This document shows, one piece after another, positions 1-6,609 of a stretch of 24,526 bases of DNA. The DNA comes from JBBTRP01 sp038065125 (GTDB lineage Bacteria > Patescibacteriota > Patescibacteriia > JACQRZ01): contig JBBTRP010000051.1 in assembly GCA_038065125.1 (NCBI GenBank), forward strand, positions 1-24,526, in the 5' to 3' direction. The notes under the pieces were generated by a model that worked only from the letters and a program-made list of their open reading frames with translations, was not told where the DNA came from and did not search any database. Position 1 is the first letter of the stretch; every line of letters begins with the position of its first letter. The position numbers and the translations under genes were made by a program.

Positions 1-55
1 AGACCACGGTTGGATTAATTCCATTTTCACGCGTCGATCCTCGATGAGGCGGTTC
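1..55. repeat. Left arm of a perfect 55-bp inverted repeat
   Basis: Bases 1-55 are the exact reverse complement of 1509-1563, inside the 3' part of the serine recombinase gene. Identity stops at base 56 on the inner side; the outer side is cut by the window edge. It could be a true inverted repeat of an invertible or integrated element, or an assembly-graph overlap at a contig end, since 55 is a common k-mer size. Confidence 0.95.
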
Positions 56-141
56 TGTCCCGGCAAGCCGTGACACTCATATGCATTCGTTGAGCCGATA
101 ATGATGTCGCCACTTTGGCGACTATGCGACCTAATTTTTAG
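1..141 (-). pseudogene. Open 46-codon fragment running off the left edge (second recombinase C-terminus or rearranged end)
   Basis: On the minus strand an open frame enters at base 1 and ends at a TAA at 141-139. Note that the edge-proximal part lies at the 3' end of the frame's reading direction only in the sense of leaving the window: the stop at 139-141 lies upstream of the open stretch. The stretch from 138 down to 1 therefore contains no stop, and its last 19 codons read the same peptide as the recombinase (NRLIEDRRV...) in the same frame. No start codon is evident. Either the recombinase C-terminus recurs here in inverted orientation, or this is the edge of an inversion or assembly join. 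Bases 107-121 also hold a small perfect hairpin (6-bp arms, 3-base loop). No independent function can be claimed. Confidence 0.35.
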
Positions 142-153
142 CAAAGCGATATT

Positions 154-1770
154 ATGAACACCTACTTTCTCTACGCTCGTAAATCCACAGACGAGCCTGA
201 TCGACAAATTCTCTCGATAGAAGCCCAGATTACCGAGCTTCGAGAATTTGCCGAGCGAGAGCAACTTACGATCACTCAAACCTTTATAGAAAGTCAGACA
301 GCGAAGGAACCAGGGCGTCCTATCTTCAATGACATGCTCTCGCTCATAGAGAAAGGGCGTGCAAACGGAATATTGGCATGGCATCCGGACAGACTTGCTC
401 GTAATAGCGTTGATGGAGGCCGTATAATACACCTCACAGACACAGGAAGTATCACCATGCTCAAATTCCCCACCTTTTGGTTTGATGCCACACCACAGGG
501 CAAATTCATGCTTAACATCGCTTTTGGACAGAGTAAGTACTACGTGGATAATCTCTCGGAGAATGTGAAGCGAGGATTACGACAAAAAGTGCGACGAGGC
601 GAAGCAGTGGGAGTGGCACCGACAGGATATCTGAATGATGTTATCAATCACAAGATGGTAAAGGATCCAGAAAGATTTCGCCTCGTTCGCAAACTCTTTC
701 AAATGTATGCGACTGGTGGCTACTCCCTCAAAGGTCTGCGAGAGATTATCTTTGATATTGGGCTGGTGAGCAGAAACGGGAAAAAGCTCTCGATTTCTAA
801 TATTCAGAAAATTCTCACCAATCCATTGTATTATGGGGGTCTTCTCTTCAATGGTGAGCTTTTCCCAGGTACTCACGAACCATGTGTATCTAAGAAGCTC
901 TTCGATACTGTGCAGAGCGTTCTGACGAGCAAAACATGCCCCAAGAAACGAGGTGAGAAGATATTTCCTCTTCGTGGATTATTTCGTTGCGCGGAATGTG
1001 GCTGCTCCATTACAGCTGAAACGAAGAAGGGGCATAATTACTACCGATGCACCAAGAAAAAGGATGACGTAAAATGTTCACAGAAATATATTCGCGGAGA
1101 GCTTCTCACTGAACAAGTGAATGAGATTATTAAAAAAGTTTTCTTGCCAAAAAATCTTACCGACAAAATATTAGAGCGATGGGAAATGGATGAGAAAAAT
1201 GACACTCAATCCGATGTCCTCTTTGCTGAGAAGCGTAAGATTGAGATCAAGGCCTTGGACAGCAAGCTGGATGCCCTGCTCGACACTCATTTAGACAAAG
1301 CACTTACCCGGGAGGAGTACACAGCCAAGAAGAACAAAGTGCTTTCCCACAAGATGGATCTCGAGCAGGAATTGAAAGATTTTGAGCGCAGAGGTAGTGG
1401 ATGGCTCGAACTTTCTCAAAGGTTCTTTTTCCTGTGCAACGAAGCGGAAAATGTCGCTCGTGATGAAAATATTTTCAAAAAAATAGATTTTTTGAAAAAG
1501 CTCGGCTCGAACCGCCTCATCGAGGATCGACGCGTGAAAATGGAATTAATCCAACCGTGGTCTTTTGCTTTTGATTGTAAACAAAATGGGGGGTTAAATG
1601 TAAGGGGGGTTAAAAACGAAAATACGCCCGAAGGGCGTAATTTCAGTGAAATATTTTTTCTCCTGGGGGACTGGGGATCGAACCCAGACTCTTCTGCTTC
1701 AAAGGCAGACGTGTTGCCAGTTACACCATCCCCCAATAATATTGTTCTATCCCTTTTACCCAGCCGGTAA
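154..1770 (+). CDS. Large serine site-specific recombinase
   Basis: This is a DNA integrase/invertase that cuts with a serine nucleophile. The N-terminal resolvase domain (about residues 4-150) opens with YARKS, putting the catalytic Ser near residue 11, and has the usual LARN region arginines. A recombinase domain follows (about 165-270, GYxN and NPxYxG motifs), then a zinc ribbon (about 281-310, CAEC then two further Cys), and a charged coiled-coil-like segment (about 355-415). There is no Shine-Dalgarno before the ATG. The frame runs through the antisense of tRNA-Gln to a stop at 1768-1770. The last 55 or so residues are low-complexity and tRNA-shadow peptide, so the native end was probably close to residue 475 and the original stop seems lost. 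It looks like an acquired gene; the class is sure, the target site is unknown. Confidence 0.92.
   Translation: MNTYFLYARKSTDEPDRQILSIEAQITELREFAEREQLTITQTFIESQTAKEPGRPIFNDMLSLIEKGRANGILAWHPDRLARNSVDGGRIIHLTDTGSITMLKFPTFWFDATPQGKFMLNIAFGQSKYYVDNLSENVKRGLRQKVRRGEAVGVAPTGYLNDVINHKMVKDPERFRLVRKLFQMYATGGYSLKGLREIIFDIGLVSRNGKKLSISNIQKILTNPLYYGGLLFNGELFPGTHEPCVSKKLFDTVQSVLTSKTCPKKRGEKIFPLRGLFRCAECGCSITAETKKGHNYYRCTKKKDDVKCSQKYIRGELLTEQVNEIIKKVFLPKNLTDKILERWEMDEKNDTQSDVLFAEKRKIEIKALDSKLDALLDTHLDKALTREEYTAKKNKVLSHKMDLEQELKDFERRGSGWLELSQRFFFLCNEAENVARDENIFKKIDFLKKLGSNRLIEDRRVKMELIQPWSFAFDCKQNGGLNVRGVKNENTPEGRNFSEIFFLLGDWGSNPDSSASKADVLPVTPSPNNIVLSLLPSR
1509..1563. repeat. Right arm of the 55-bp inverted repeat
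   Basis: Exact reverse complement of bases 1-55. It lies within the recombinase coding sequence and covers roughly residues 453-470. Inversion across the two arms would keep the reading frame of the recombinase and replace its C-terminal tail with sequence lying left of the window. Confidence 0.95.
1588..1614. repeat. Tandem 11-bp direct repeat, ggggggttaaa
   Basis: The 11-mer ggggggttaaa occurs at 1588-1598 and again at 1604-1614, a 16-bp period, in the unconserved tail of the recombinase frame just before the tRNA-Gln terminator. It may be a recombination scar or a chance duplication. Confidence 0.6.
1612..1639 (-). terminator. Rho-independent terminator of tRNA-Gln
   Basis: Read on the minus strand, a 7-bp stem (TACGCCC/GGGCGTA, 1639-1623, with a UUCG-type tip) is followed by TTTTCGTTTTT. 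The T-rich side exists only on this strand, so it ends the transcript carrying tRNA-Gln, 23 bases after the tRNA. Confidence 0.8.
1663..1735 (-). tRNA. tRNA-Gln (anticodon TTG)
   Basis: A full cloverleaf can be drawn: 7-bp acceptor stem TGGGGGA/TCCCCCA, D stem GTGT/ACAC, anticodon stem TCTGC/GCAGA with loop CTTTGAA giving anticodon TTG (reads CAA, Gln), and T arm CTGGG-TTCGATC-CCCAG. The discriminator is G and CCA is not encoded. Its 5' end overlaps the last 15 bases of the upstream protein gene on the same strand, and the recombinase frame runs antisense through it. Confidence 0.95.
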
Positions 1771-2428
1771 TCCTACGATTCATGATTGTACTTCGATATA
1801 CTTTGAGACTCACGAGACCAAAATAGTCTTCTCCGATGTTTTTTCTTTTCGTTTTTATATTTCCCTTTTTATAATACAACCCTTGAAATGATCCTATCGG
1901 GACACCAATTTTTTTAGACCAGTGATGGAAAATTTCTTGCTTGGTCTTTTTAGCAGTCTCGTGAATATACACATCTAAGCGAACTTGATCAAATTGTATT
2001 CTACAAATCTCATCTAGCCATCTTAGAAAAACACGGATCATGACTGGATCAGAATTAGAGAAGCGCACTCCGCTTGCTACATTGTGCTCTTTTTGCTTTG
2101 CGCCTTCCGCCCAATATAACATGACACCCATCAACCATAGCTCTCTTTTACTAACCTCACCAATGTCTTTCGCAGCTTCCTGATAGATGATCTCCGTAGA
2201 GGCAATTCTATCCGTCCTTCGCCTTAATGCGCCACGGAGTTGCGCCTCTCGTTTCTTCTGTGTTAGTCGCTGCCTTTGCGGCTTAGATAAATGTACTTGC
2301 TTTAGCCAAACCGAAAGGGTCGACTTGGCAACAGGAACAACCTTTACGATATCACGTAATGATCTGCCTTCCTTTCTAAGGGCGATCGCCTTTTTTCTCT
2401 CTTCAATTTTAGCAATCATACGAACCAT
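1721..2428 (-). CDS. HTH protein with homing-endonuclease-like (LAGLIDADG-type) core, CPR family
   Basis: The product has 235 residues. Residues about 8-50 look like a resolvase/transposase-style helix-turn-helix (EGRSLRDIVK...VAKSTLSVWLK). A basic stretch (65-75) follows, then a domain with MLYWAEGAKQ (about 103-112), a FSNSDP segment (about 123-128) and a C-terminal GWVKGIE. This motif order is that of a family frequent in CPR genomes that I believe is related to LAGLIDADG endonucleases or WhiA-type folds; that link is an inference. The ATG at 2428 is used; Met4 is an alternative. The frame ends at a TAA inside the D arm of tRNA-Gln, so tRNA bases code its last residues. The tRNA may be cut from this transcript. 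No partner gene shows its target. Confidence 0.7.
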   Translation of the reverse strand: MVRMIAKIEERKKAIALRKEGRSLRDIVKVVPVAKSTLSVWLKQVHLSKPQRQRLTQKKREAQLRGALRRRTDRIASTEIIYQEAAKDIGEVSKRELWLMGVMLYWAEGAKQKEHNVASGVRFSNSDPVMIRVFLRWLDEICRIQFDQVRLDVYIHETAKKTKQEIFHHWSKKIGVPIGSFQGLYYKKGNIKTKRKNIGEDYFGLVSLKVYRSTIMNRRITGWVKGIEQYYWGMV

Positions 2429-2470
2429 GACTTACTTCAGTAGAAGTATATCATACAGTTCGATTTCTCT

Positions 2471-3391
2471 CTACACTTTCAAATACCGGCCGATGGCCAT
2501 GCTTGAACTGATGATGTTGAGAGCGATAGAAGCGAGTAGCTGCATACCAAAAATCTCAACGGCGTGTGAGCTGAAATACCCTAACACGTCAAACGCCTGG
2601 CCGTCAAAAAACCGCTCGACGGAAGGCTGGATCGCGCCCAGCAAGGGGTATAAAAGCAAGAGTGTTGCTCCCATGGCAATAATGCTATAGAGCACTCCTT
2701 CCAATAGAAGGGGCGTGCGCACGAAGGTATTGGTCGCGCCCACGAGCTTCATGATCCCGATCTCGCGCTTGCGGGTGTATATGGTGATGCGAATTGTGTT
2801 ATAAACGATCAGGCTCGCGATGATAGCAAAAAAAATGTTAATAACATACCCGACTGCAGCGGCGCGCTCCTTAATGTCTTTGATTTTTCTGATCAAGAGC
2901 GTGCGGTCGTCAAACTCCTTCTTGTCGATGAGCTGCTCGTACTGCTGCTCATTGAGAAGCGCTTCAATCGGAGGATAGTCATCAATCGACTTTGCGCGAA
3001 CAATCAAGCTTGCAGTCAATGGATTTTCGTCCAACTCTTTAAGAGAATCGGCGACGATCGAACTCTTTTCGGTGTCGTACTTTGCCTTGAGCTTCTCAAG
3101 GGCTTCTTCCTTTGATACGTAGGTAGCCTCATCGACTTGAGGAAGAGCGCGCAGCCGATCCGCAAGCGTGAGAAACTCGGACTCCTGGCCCGACGGCTTA
3201 AAGTACACGCTGATATTGATCCGCTTCTCGATCGCCGTGAGGGACGTGTCGATAAACGCATTAGCCAAGACGAAAAAATTCACCGACAGAAGCGCGAGCG
3301 TAATGATGGACACGGTCGCGAGCGCAAGCCAGATATTGCGGAAGAGATTCTGAAACGCGAAACGGACTATGCGGCGGGTGGTAACAAACAT
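2471..3391 (-). CDS. ftsX: Cell division protein FtsX
   Basis: This is the membrane half of the FtsEX complex, which passes ATP hydrolysis by FtsE to cell-wall hydrolases outside the membrane at the division site. The 306-residue length and layout are typical: one helix near the N-terminus (about 20-46), an extracellular domain (about 50-165, with the SKEEALEKLK region usual in this family), then three helices (about 178-200, 228-252, 278-300). The KREIGIMKLVGAT loop between helices 2 and 3 is the FtsE-coupling signature. It follows ftsE after 163 bases that hold a large palindrome. There is no Shine-Dalgarno. The downstream gap to the next minus-strand gene is 42 bases. Confidence 0.96.
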   Translation of the reverse strand: MFVTTRRIVRFAFQNLFRNIWLALATVSIITLALLSVNFFVLANAFIDTSLTAIEKRINISVYFKPSGQESEFLTLADRLRALPQVDEATYVSKEEALEKLKAKYDTEKSSIVADSLKELDENPLTASLIVRAKSIDDYPPIEALLNEQQYEQLIDKKEFDDRTLLIRKIKDIKERAAAVGYVINIFFAIIASLIVYNTIRITIYTRKREIGIMKLVGATNTFVRTPLLLEGVLYSIIAMGATLLLLYPLLGAIQPSVERFFDGQAFDVLGYFSSHAVEIFGMQLLASIALNIISSSMAIGRYLKV

Positions 3392-3414
3392 ATTAAGTCT
3401 TGTCGTGTACTAAG

Positions 3415-3534
3415 CTTCTTGGCGAAATTATGAGTTTTCGAGCGAAAACGATGAAGTGCGAAGAGGTGAATACGGCGTATTCATCGACGAGCGGTGAATT
3501 GTTTGCAGCCGAAAAATCATGATTACAGCAGAAG
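3415..3534. repeat. 120-bp imperfect palindrome between ftsE and ftsX
   Basis: The arms 3415-3473 and 3477-3534 are imperfect reverse complements, roughly 60% matched with one gap. The centre is a perfect hairpin, tgaatac-ggc-gtattca (3467-3483), and the outer ends cttct/agaag also pair. Each arm holds further short palindromes, such as gttttcg-ag-cgaaaac (3434-3449). There is no T tract on either strand, so it does not look like a simple terminator. It resembles an intergenic hairpin (REP- or MITE-like) element or an mRNA processing/stability element. Confidence 0.7.
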
Positions 3535-3554
3535 AGTTATTGCGCGACAGGGCT

Positions 3555-4235
3555 TCATATAAAATACTTCCCGTGAGCCTTATCGGCAATCACGGAGCCC
3601 TGGTTGAGGGTGATCACACGCTGCTTGAGCATGTTCACTACGTCACGGTTGTGCGTGACGAACAGGAGAGTCGTGCCCAGCTCGTTAATTTTGAGGAGGA
3701 GGTCGACGATGCCCTTTGTGGTGATCGAGTCAAGATCGCCGGTTGGTTCGTCGGCGATCAGGAGTTTTGGGCGGTGGATGAGAGCACGCGCGATCGCAAC
3801 TCGTTGCTGCTCGCCGCCGGAGAGCGTCTGGGGATACCGATGAATCTTTTCTTCCAGCCCGACAATCTTGAGCACCTGGGGAACCATGCTTTTGATAACC
3901 TTCCCGCGCTCGCCACACACCTCAAGCGCAAAGGCGACATTCTCACCAACGGTCTTTTTTTCCAATAACTGAAAGTCTTGATACACGACACCGATCTGGC
4001 GCCGAAGAAGTGGCACGTCACGCCGTCGGATCTTGGTAATTTCCCAATCGCCGAGAGAGACGGTTCCTCGGGTGGCACGCTCCTGTGCAGAGAGGAGCTT
4101 GACGAGCGTTGACTTCCCTGACCCGCTCTGTCCGACCAGGAAAACAAACTCCCCTGGCTCGATTGAGAGCGTGATGTCTTTGAGCGCGTGAATATCGGGA
4201 TGATAAGTTTTACTGACCTGTTCAAAACGAATCAT
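3555..4235 (-). CDS. ftsE: Cell division ATP-binding protein FtsE
   Basis: This is the ABC ATPase partner of FtsX on the inner face of the membrane. It has 226 residues with every ABC motif intact: Walker A GQSGSGKST (35-43), Q loop VVYQDFQLL (84-92), signature LSGGEQQR (138-145), Walker B LLIADEP (158-164), D loop, and switch His in FVTHNRD (195). Its ATG overlaps the stop of the rlpA-like gene by 4 bases, so the two are translationally coupled. The set RlpA-like, FtsE, FtsX suggests one unit for cell-wall remodelling at the septum. Confidence 0.96.
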   Translation of the reverse strand: MIRFEQVSKTYHPDIHALKDITLSIEPGEFVFLVGQSGSGKSTLVKLLSAQERATRGTVSLGDWEITKIRRRDVPLLRRQIGVVYQDFQLLEKKTVGENVAFALEVCGERGKVIKSMVPQVLKIVGLEEKIHRYPQTLSGGEQQRVAIARALIHRPKLLIADEPTGDLDSITTKGIVDLLLKINELGTTLLFVTHNRDVVNMLKQRVITLNQGSVIADKAHGKYFI

Positions 4236-4912
4236 AACCTTTCAATGCGAACGTGCATAAGGCCCTGCCGCAGGGAGCCGATTGTTGAAAAAGCGGTGCT
4301 GACCAAATCGATAACGCGCTTGGGATTTTTTTGAGTCCATGTTGAGGTGATGCGAACAGTCGTCTGGGCACTGGTCTCTAAATTCGTTACGCGGAGTTTT
4401 GTTCCCAGGGGAAACAGATTTGTTGCGGCTCCCTTAGGGGTTTTTGAATGGCGATACCAGCTTGCAACTCCCTCATACGCATCGGCCGGATCCACAAAAA
4501 CCGCTGCATACCCACTAGTGAGTCCGAGTTCTGCCGAGACTATTTGTGAAGAGCGGTTTACGCTGCTTACCATCCTCTTCCACTTTCCCTTTTCCTCGTT
4601 CCAGACCGCAATGAAGGGGCGATACACGGTCTTGATGCCTGAAAAAAATATTGAGTGGAGCGCTTGCGTGTCAGTATACCCTTCTTGCGCGATCACTTCA
4701 AACCAACAGACTGGGGAAATCCTTTTCAGCAAGTTCGGAGGTGGGAAGAGTTCATCTACTAACTCACCATCGACATCATCTGTAATACGGTCGATCAGAG
4801 GGGCACGCGGATTCGAGGTAAAAGCGCACTCCGGAACTGACATATCAAGCGCATGAACGGAGGCGGGAAGAAGCAAAAACATCAAAAACAAAAATATCTT
4901 GCATCGCGGCAT
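4232..4912 (-). CDS. Secreted RlpA-like protein with degenerate double-psi beta-barrel
   Basis: The start is the ATG at 4912, giving MPRCK followed by a hydrophobic signal peptide and an A-x-A cleavage site (VHA, about residue 21). There is no lipobox, so it should be released or wall-bound. A middle domain (about 25-145) is unrecognised. The C-terminal 80 residues start with GVASWYRHSKT and contain LGTKLRVTNL and RVIDLVSTAF, the RlpA/DPBB pattern. The His before the LPxGT-like strand and the Asp of the usual DRGP motif are both replaced (the segment reads ITSTWTQKN), so lytic activity is doubtful and a glycan-binding role is possible. A longer frame reaches 4996 but enters tRNA-Gly antisense and is rejected. 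It is first in the ftsEX operon. Confidence 0.8.
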   Translation of the reverse strand: MPRCKIFLFLMFLLLPASVHALDMSVPECAFTSNPRAPLIDRITDDVDGELVDELFPPPNLLKRISPVCWFEVIAQEGYTDTQALHSIFFSGIKTVYRPFIAVWNEEKGKWKRMVSSVNRSSQIVSAELGLTSGYAAVFVDPADAYEGVASWYRHSKTPKGAATNLFPLGTKLRVTNLETSAQTTVRITSTWTQKNPKRVIDLVSTAFSTIGSLRQGLMHVRIERL

Positions 4913-4926
4913 GGGAATAGTATACT
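4899..4926 (+). promoter_or_regulatory. Probable sigma-70-type promoter for tRNA-Gly
   Basis: TTGCAT (4899-4904), a 16-base spacer, then TATACT (4921-4926), placed 22 bases before the tRNA. It lies over the 5' end of the divergent rlpA-like gene. The agtatact octamer is self-complementary, so it also offers TATACT on the minus strand about 8 bases before the rlpA-like ATG, which would give a nearly leaderless mRNA. Confidence 0.6.
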
Positions 4927-4948
4927 TGAGAAACGAAAAAAACGAAAC

Positions 4949-5019
4949 GCGGGTATAGTACAATGGTAGTATGCATGCTTCCCAAGCATGAGACACGGGT
5001 CCGATTCCCGTTACCCGCT
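4949..5019 (+). tRNA. tRNA-Gly (anticodon CCC)
   Basis: A complete cloverleaf: acceptor GCGGGTA/TACCCGC, anticodon stem CATGC/GCATG with loop TTCCCAA giving anticodon CCC (reads GGG), and T arm ACGGG-TCCGATT-CCCGT. The discriminator is T and CCA is not encoded. Its last 16 bases recur at 5207-5222. Confidence 0.95.
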
Positions 5020-5222
5020 AAGGACGAAAGTTCTCATCGACAGATGAGTGCTTTCGTCCTTACAAAAGGAAAACGGGAATCGGACGGGCGGCAGCAACGC
5101 GAGGAGAAGTCCGAAGCGTTGCGCCGAGCGAACGGCCGGTGGCTGTTTGATTGCTGCCCAGGACAAGAGAGTGAGTTATATTATAACCATGGCGAGTGAA
5201 GGCGGAATTCCCGTTACCCGCT
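5004..5222. repeat. Duplicated 3' end of tRNA-Gly (16-bp direct repeat, attL/attR-like)
   Basis: The 16-mer attcccgttacccgct at the 3' end of the tRNA (5004-5019) recurs exactly at 5207-5222 and is there followed by TTTT, as a tRNA end would be. A 14-base inverted copy of the T arm (5072-5085 against 4999-5012) lies between them. Duplication of a tRNA 3' end is the classic footprint of tRNA-targeted integration, here around only 203 bp. Confidence 0.75.
5020..5222 (+). other. Hairpin-rich insert behind tRNA-Gly, possible structured RNA or element remnant
   Basis: It opens with a long hairpin: aaggacgaaag (5020-5030) pairs perfectly with ctttcgtcctt (5051-5061), with an inner stem ctcatc/gatgag. 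It has little T tract, so termination is uncertain. Further in, ggcagcaa (5090-5097) pairs with ttgctgcc (5151-5158), GCCG pairs with CGGC (5123-5136), and aacgggaat (5072-5080) pairs with attcccgtt (5207-5215), which would close the whole fold. No credible protein is encoded. A TATATTATAA stretch at 5177-5186 could be a promoter element for the Nudix gene. Confidence 0.5.
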
Positions 5223-5238
5223 TTTGAGAGCACATATC

Positions 5239-5766
5239 ATGGATATCAAATTTTGTTCATACTGCGCGGGGGCCTTGGTCGAGTCGAGTGAACATGGAAC
5301 GCCTCACCAACAATGTACTCTCTGTGAACAGCAGTTCTACCGCAATCCGCTGCCGTGTGTCGGCGCACTCCTCTTCAATACTCGGGGTGAACTGTTGCTC
5401 GCGCTTCGAAAATTTCCACCGGCGGCAAATACCTGGGATGCTCCGGGAGGGTTTATGGATCTTGAGGAAACTCCCGAACAAGCCCTCACGCGGGAAATCG
5501 AGGAGGAACTCGCGATTCATATTGACACCTGGGACTACGTAGGCTCATATTTTGATCGCTATCCCTTCGGCCACGCAAACTATCACACACTCAACTTGAT
5601 GTTTTCCTCAATCATCACAGACGTAACGCCCAAAGCCAGTGACGACATCAGTGGCGTGCAGTGGTTTTTGCCAGATGCAATCCCCTACAACACGATTAGC
5701 TTTCCCAATCTCGCATATTTTCTCCGCGCGTTTATGGCAAAAAAATTCACCTCGATCGCGACATAA
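5239..5766 (+). CDS. Nudix hydrolase with N-terminal zinc ribbon
   Basis: The ATG at 5239 gives 175 residues; a TTG five codons earlier is possible but lies next to the tRNA-like repeat. The N-terminus carries two CxxC pairs (FCSYC and CTLC), a zinc ribbon, followed by the Nudix box starting at GGFMDLEETP with REIEEEL; the usual final Gly of the box is Ala. These enzymes cleave nucleoside diphosphates linked to another moiety (ADP-ribose, NADH, damaged nucleotides). The zinc ribbon resembles NudC/ADP-ribose-pyrophosphatase relatives, but the substrate cannot be read from sequence. The gene stands alone between the tRNA-Gly insert and a strong terminator. Confidence 0.88.
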   Translation: MDIKFCSYCAGALVESSEHGTPHQQCTLCEQQFYRNPLPCVGALLFNTRGELLLALRKFPPAANTWDAPGGFMDLEETPEQALTREIEEELAIHIDTWDYVGSYFDRYPFGHANYHTLNLMFSSIITDVTPKASDDISGVQWFLPDAIPYNTISFPNLAYFLRAFMAKKFTSIAT

Positions 5767-5869
5767 CCTCCTTACCGATGCTTCTTACTCACGCCCACAC
5801 AACCTGGTCCGGCTTTCCTTCAGTTCTCGCTAGCGGTTCATAGCAAGGGGCGGTTTTTTGTTGTATTAA

Positions 5870-5896
5870 AACTGCCCTTCACCGGGCAGTTTTTTT
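5870..5896 (+). terminator. Rho-independent terminator after the Nudix gene
   Basis: Stem AACTGCCC (5870-5877), loop TTCACC, stem GGGCAGTT (5884-5891), running into a T tract to 5896. It separates the Nudix gene from the next gene, whose ATG is only 20 bases on. Confidence 0.85.
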
Positions 5897-5916
5897 ATTC
5901 ATTGATTTCTCAATCC

Positions 5917-6606
5917 ATGTCGTATCTCAAATCACGCATCATATCCCTGACTCTCTTCACGGCCCTTGGGCTTGGTGCACTCCAAATACCAATAGCAAAA
6001 CTTGCCGGCGCAAAATCATTTTTTACGCTCTTTGACCTGTTTGCACCGACCGCTGGTGCGTTCTTTGGCGGTATTCCGGGAGCGTTCTCGGTCGGTATCA
6101 TGCAGCTTGCACACATGCTCATCCACGGGACTCTTAACGATACCGCATCGCTCATTCGCCTCTTTCCCATGATGGCAGCTGCCGTCTATTTCGCGAAAAA
6201 AAATTCCTTAGGAATCATCGTCCCCTTGTTAGCGATCCTGGTCTTTACTATGCATCCCATCGGACGATCGGTCTGGTACTTCTCGCTCTTCTGGACTATT
6301 CCTATCATCTGTTTTTTTCTTCGTGATCGCTGGCTCTTTGCTCGAGCCTTGGGCGCGACATTCACGGCGCATGCAGTTGGCGGCGCGCTCTGGATACATG
6401 CATTTTCACTTCCTGCAACAGTCTGGATCTCCCTGATTCCCGTGGTGATCATTGAGCGAACCGTGTTTGCCGTGGGAATTTCATTAACGTATTGTGTAGT
6501 TATGAATTGCGCCGCGCTCTTCACGCGTACCAAGTCTTGGCGTACCGCTCTTACTCTTGAACCGCGTTATCTCTTGCGCAAACTTCGCGCAGGGTTCGAT
6601 GAGTAA
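5917..6606 (+). CDS. Multi-span membrane protein, ECF S-component-like
   Basis: The ATG at 5917 gives 229 residues with about six hydrophobic segments. The first third has the feel of an ECF-transporter substrate-binding (S) subunit: an early helix ending in a Pro (LGALQIP), a FFTLFDLFAP stretch, then AGAFFGGIPGAFSVG. I do not recognise the exact family. No EcfA ATPase or EcfT is in the window, so it would have to share them from elsewhere. It starts 20 bases after a terminator and ends 3 bases before the CofE-like gene, with the reductase overlapping that in turn, so the three form one unit. A role in importing the cofactor those enzymes handle is an inference. Alternatives are a small integral membrane protein of other function. 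Confidence 0.55.
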   Translation: MSYLKSRIISLTLFTALGLGALQIPIAKLAGAKSFFTLFDLFAPTAGAFFGGIPGAFSVGIMQLAHMLIHGTLNDTASLIRLFPMMAAAVYFAKKNSLGIIVPLLAILVFTMHPIGRSVWYFSLFWTIPIICFFLRDRWLFARALGATFTAHAVGGALWIHAFSLPATVWISLIPVVIIERTVFAVGISLTYCVVMNCAALFTRTKSWRTALTLEPRYLLRKLRAGFDE

Positions 6607-6609
6607 CCT

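Noticed and set aside
3519..3968. 149-codon plus-strand frame opposite ftsE
   Set aside because: Shadow of ftsE, which has all ABC motifs.
4913..4996. N-terminal extension of the rlpA-like gene
   Set aside because: It would run antisense into tRNA-Gly and places residues before a clear signal peptide.
4963..5199. Plus-strand 78-codon frame starting in tRNA-Gly
   Set aside because: It begins inside the tRNA and runs through the hairpin-rich insert; composition is not protein-like.
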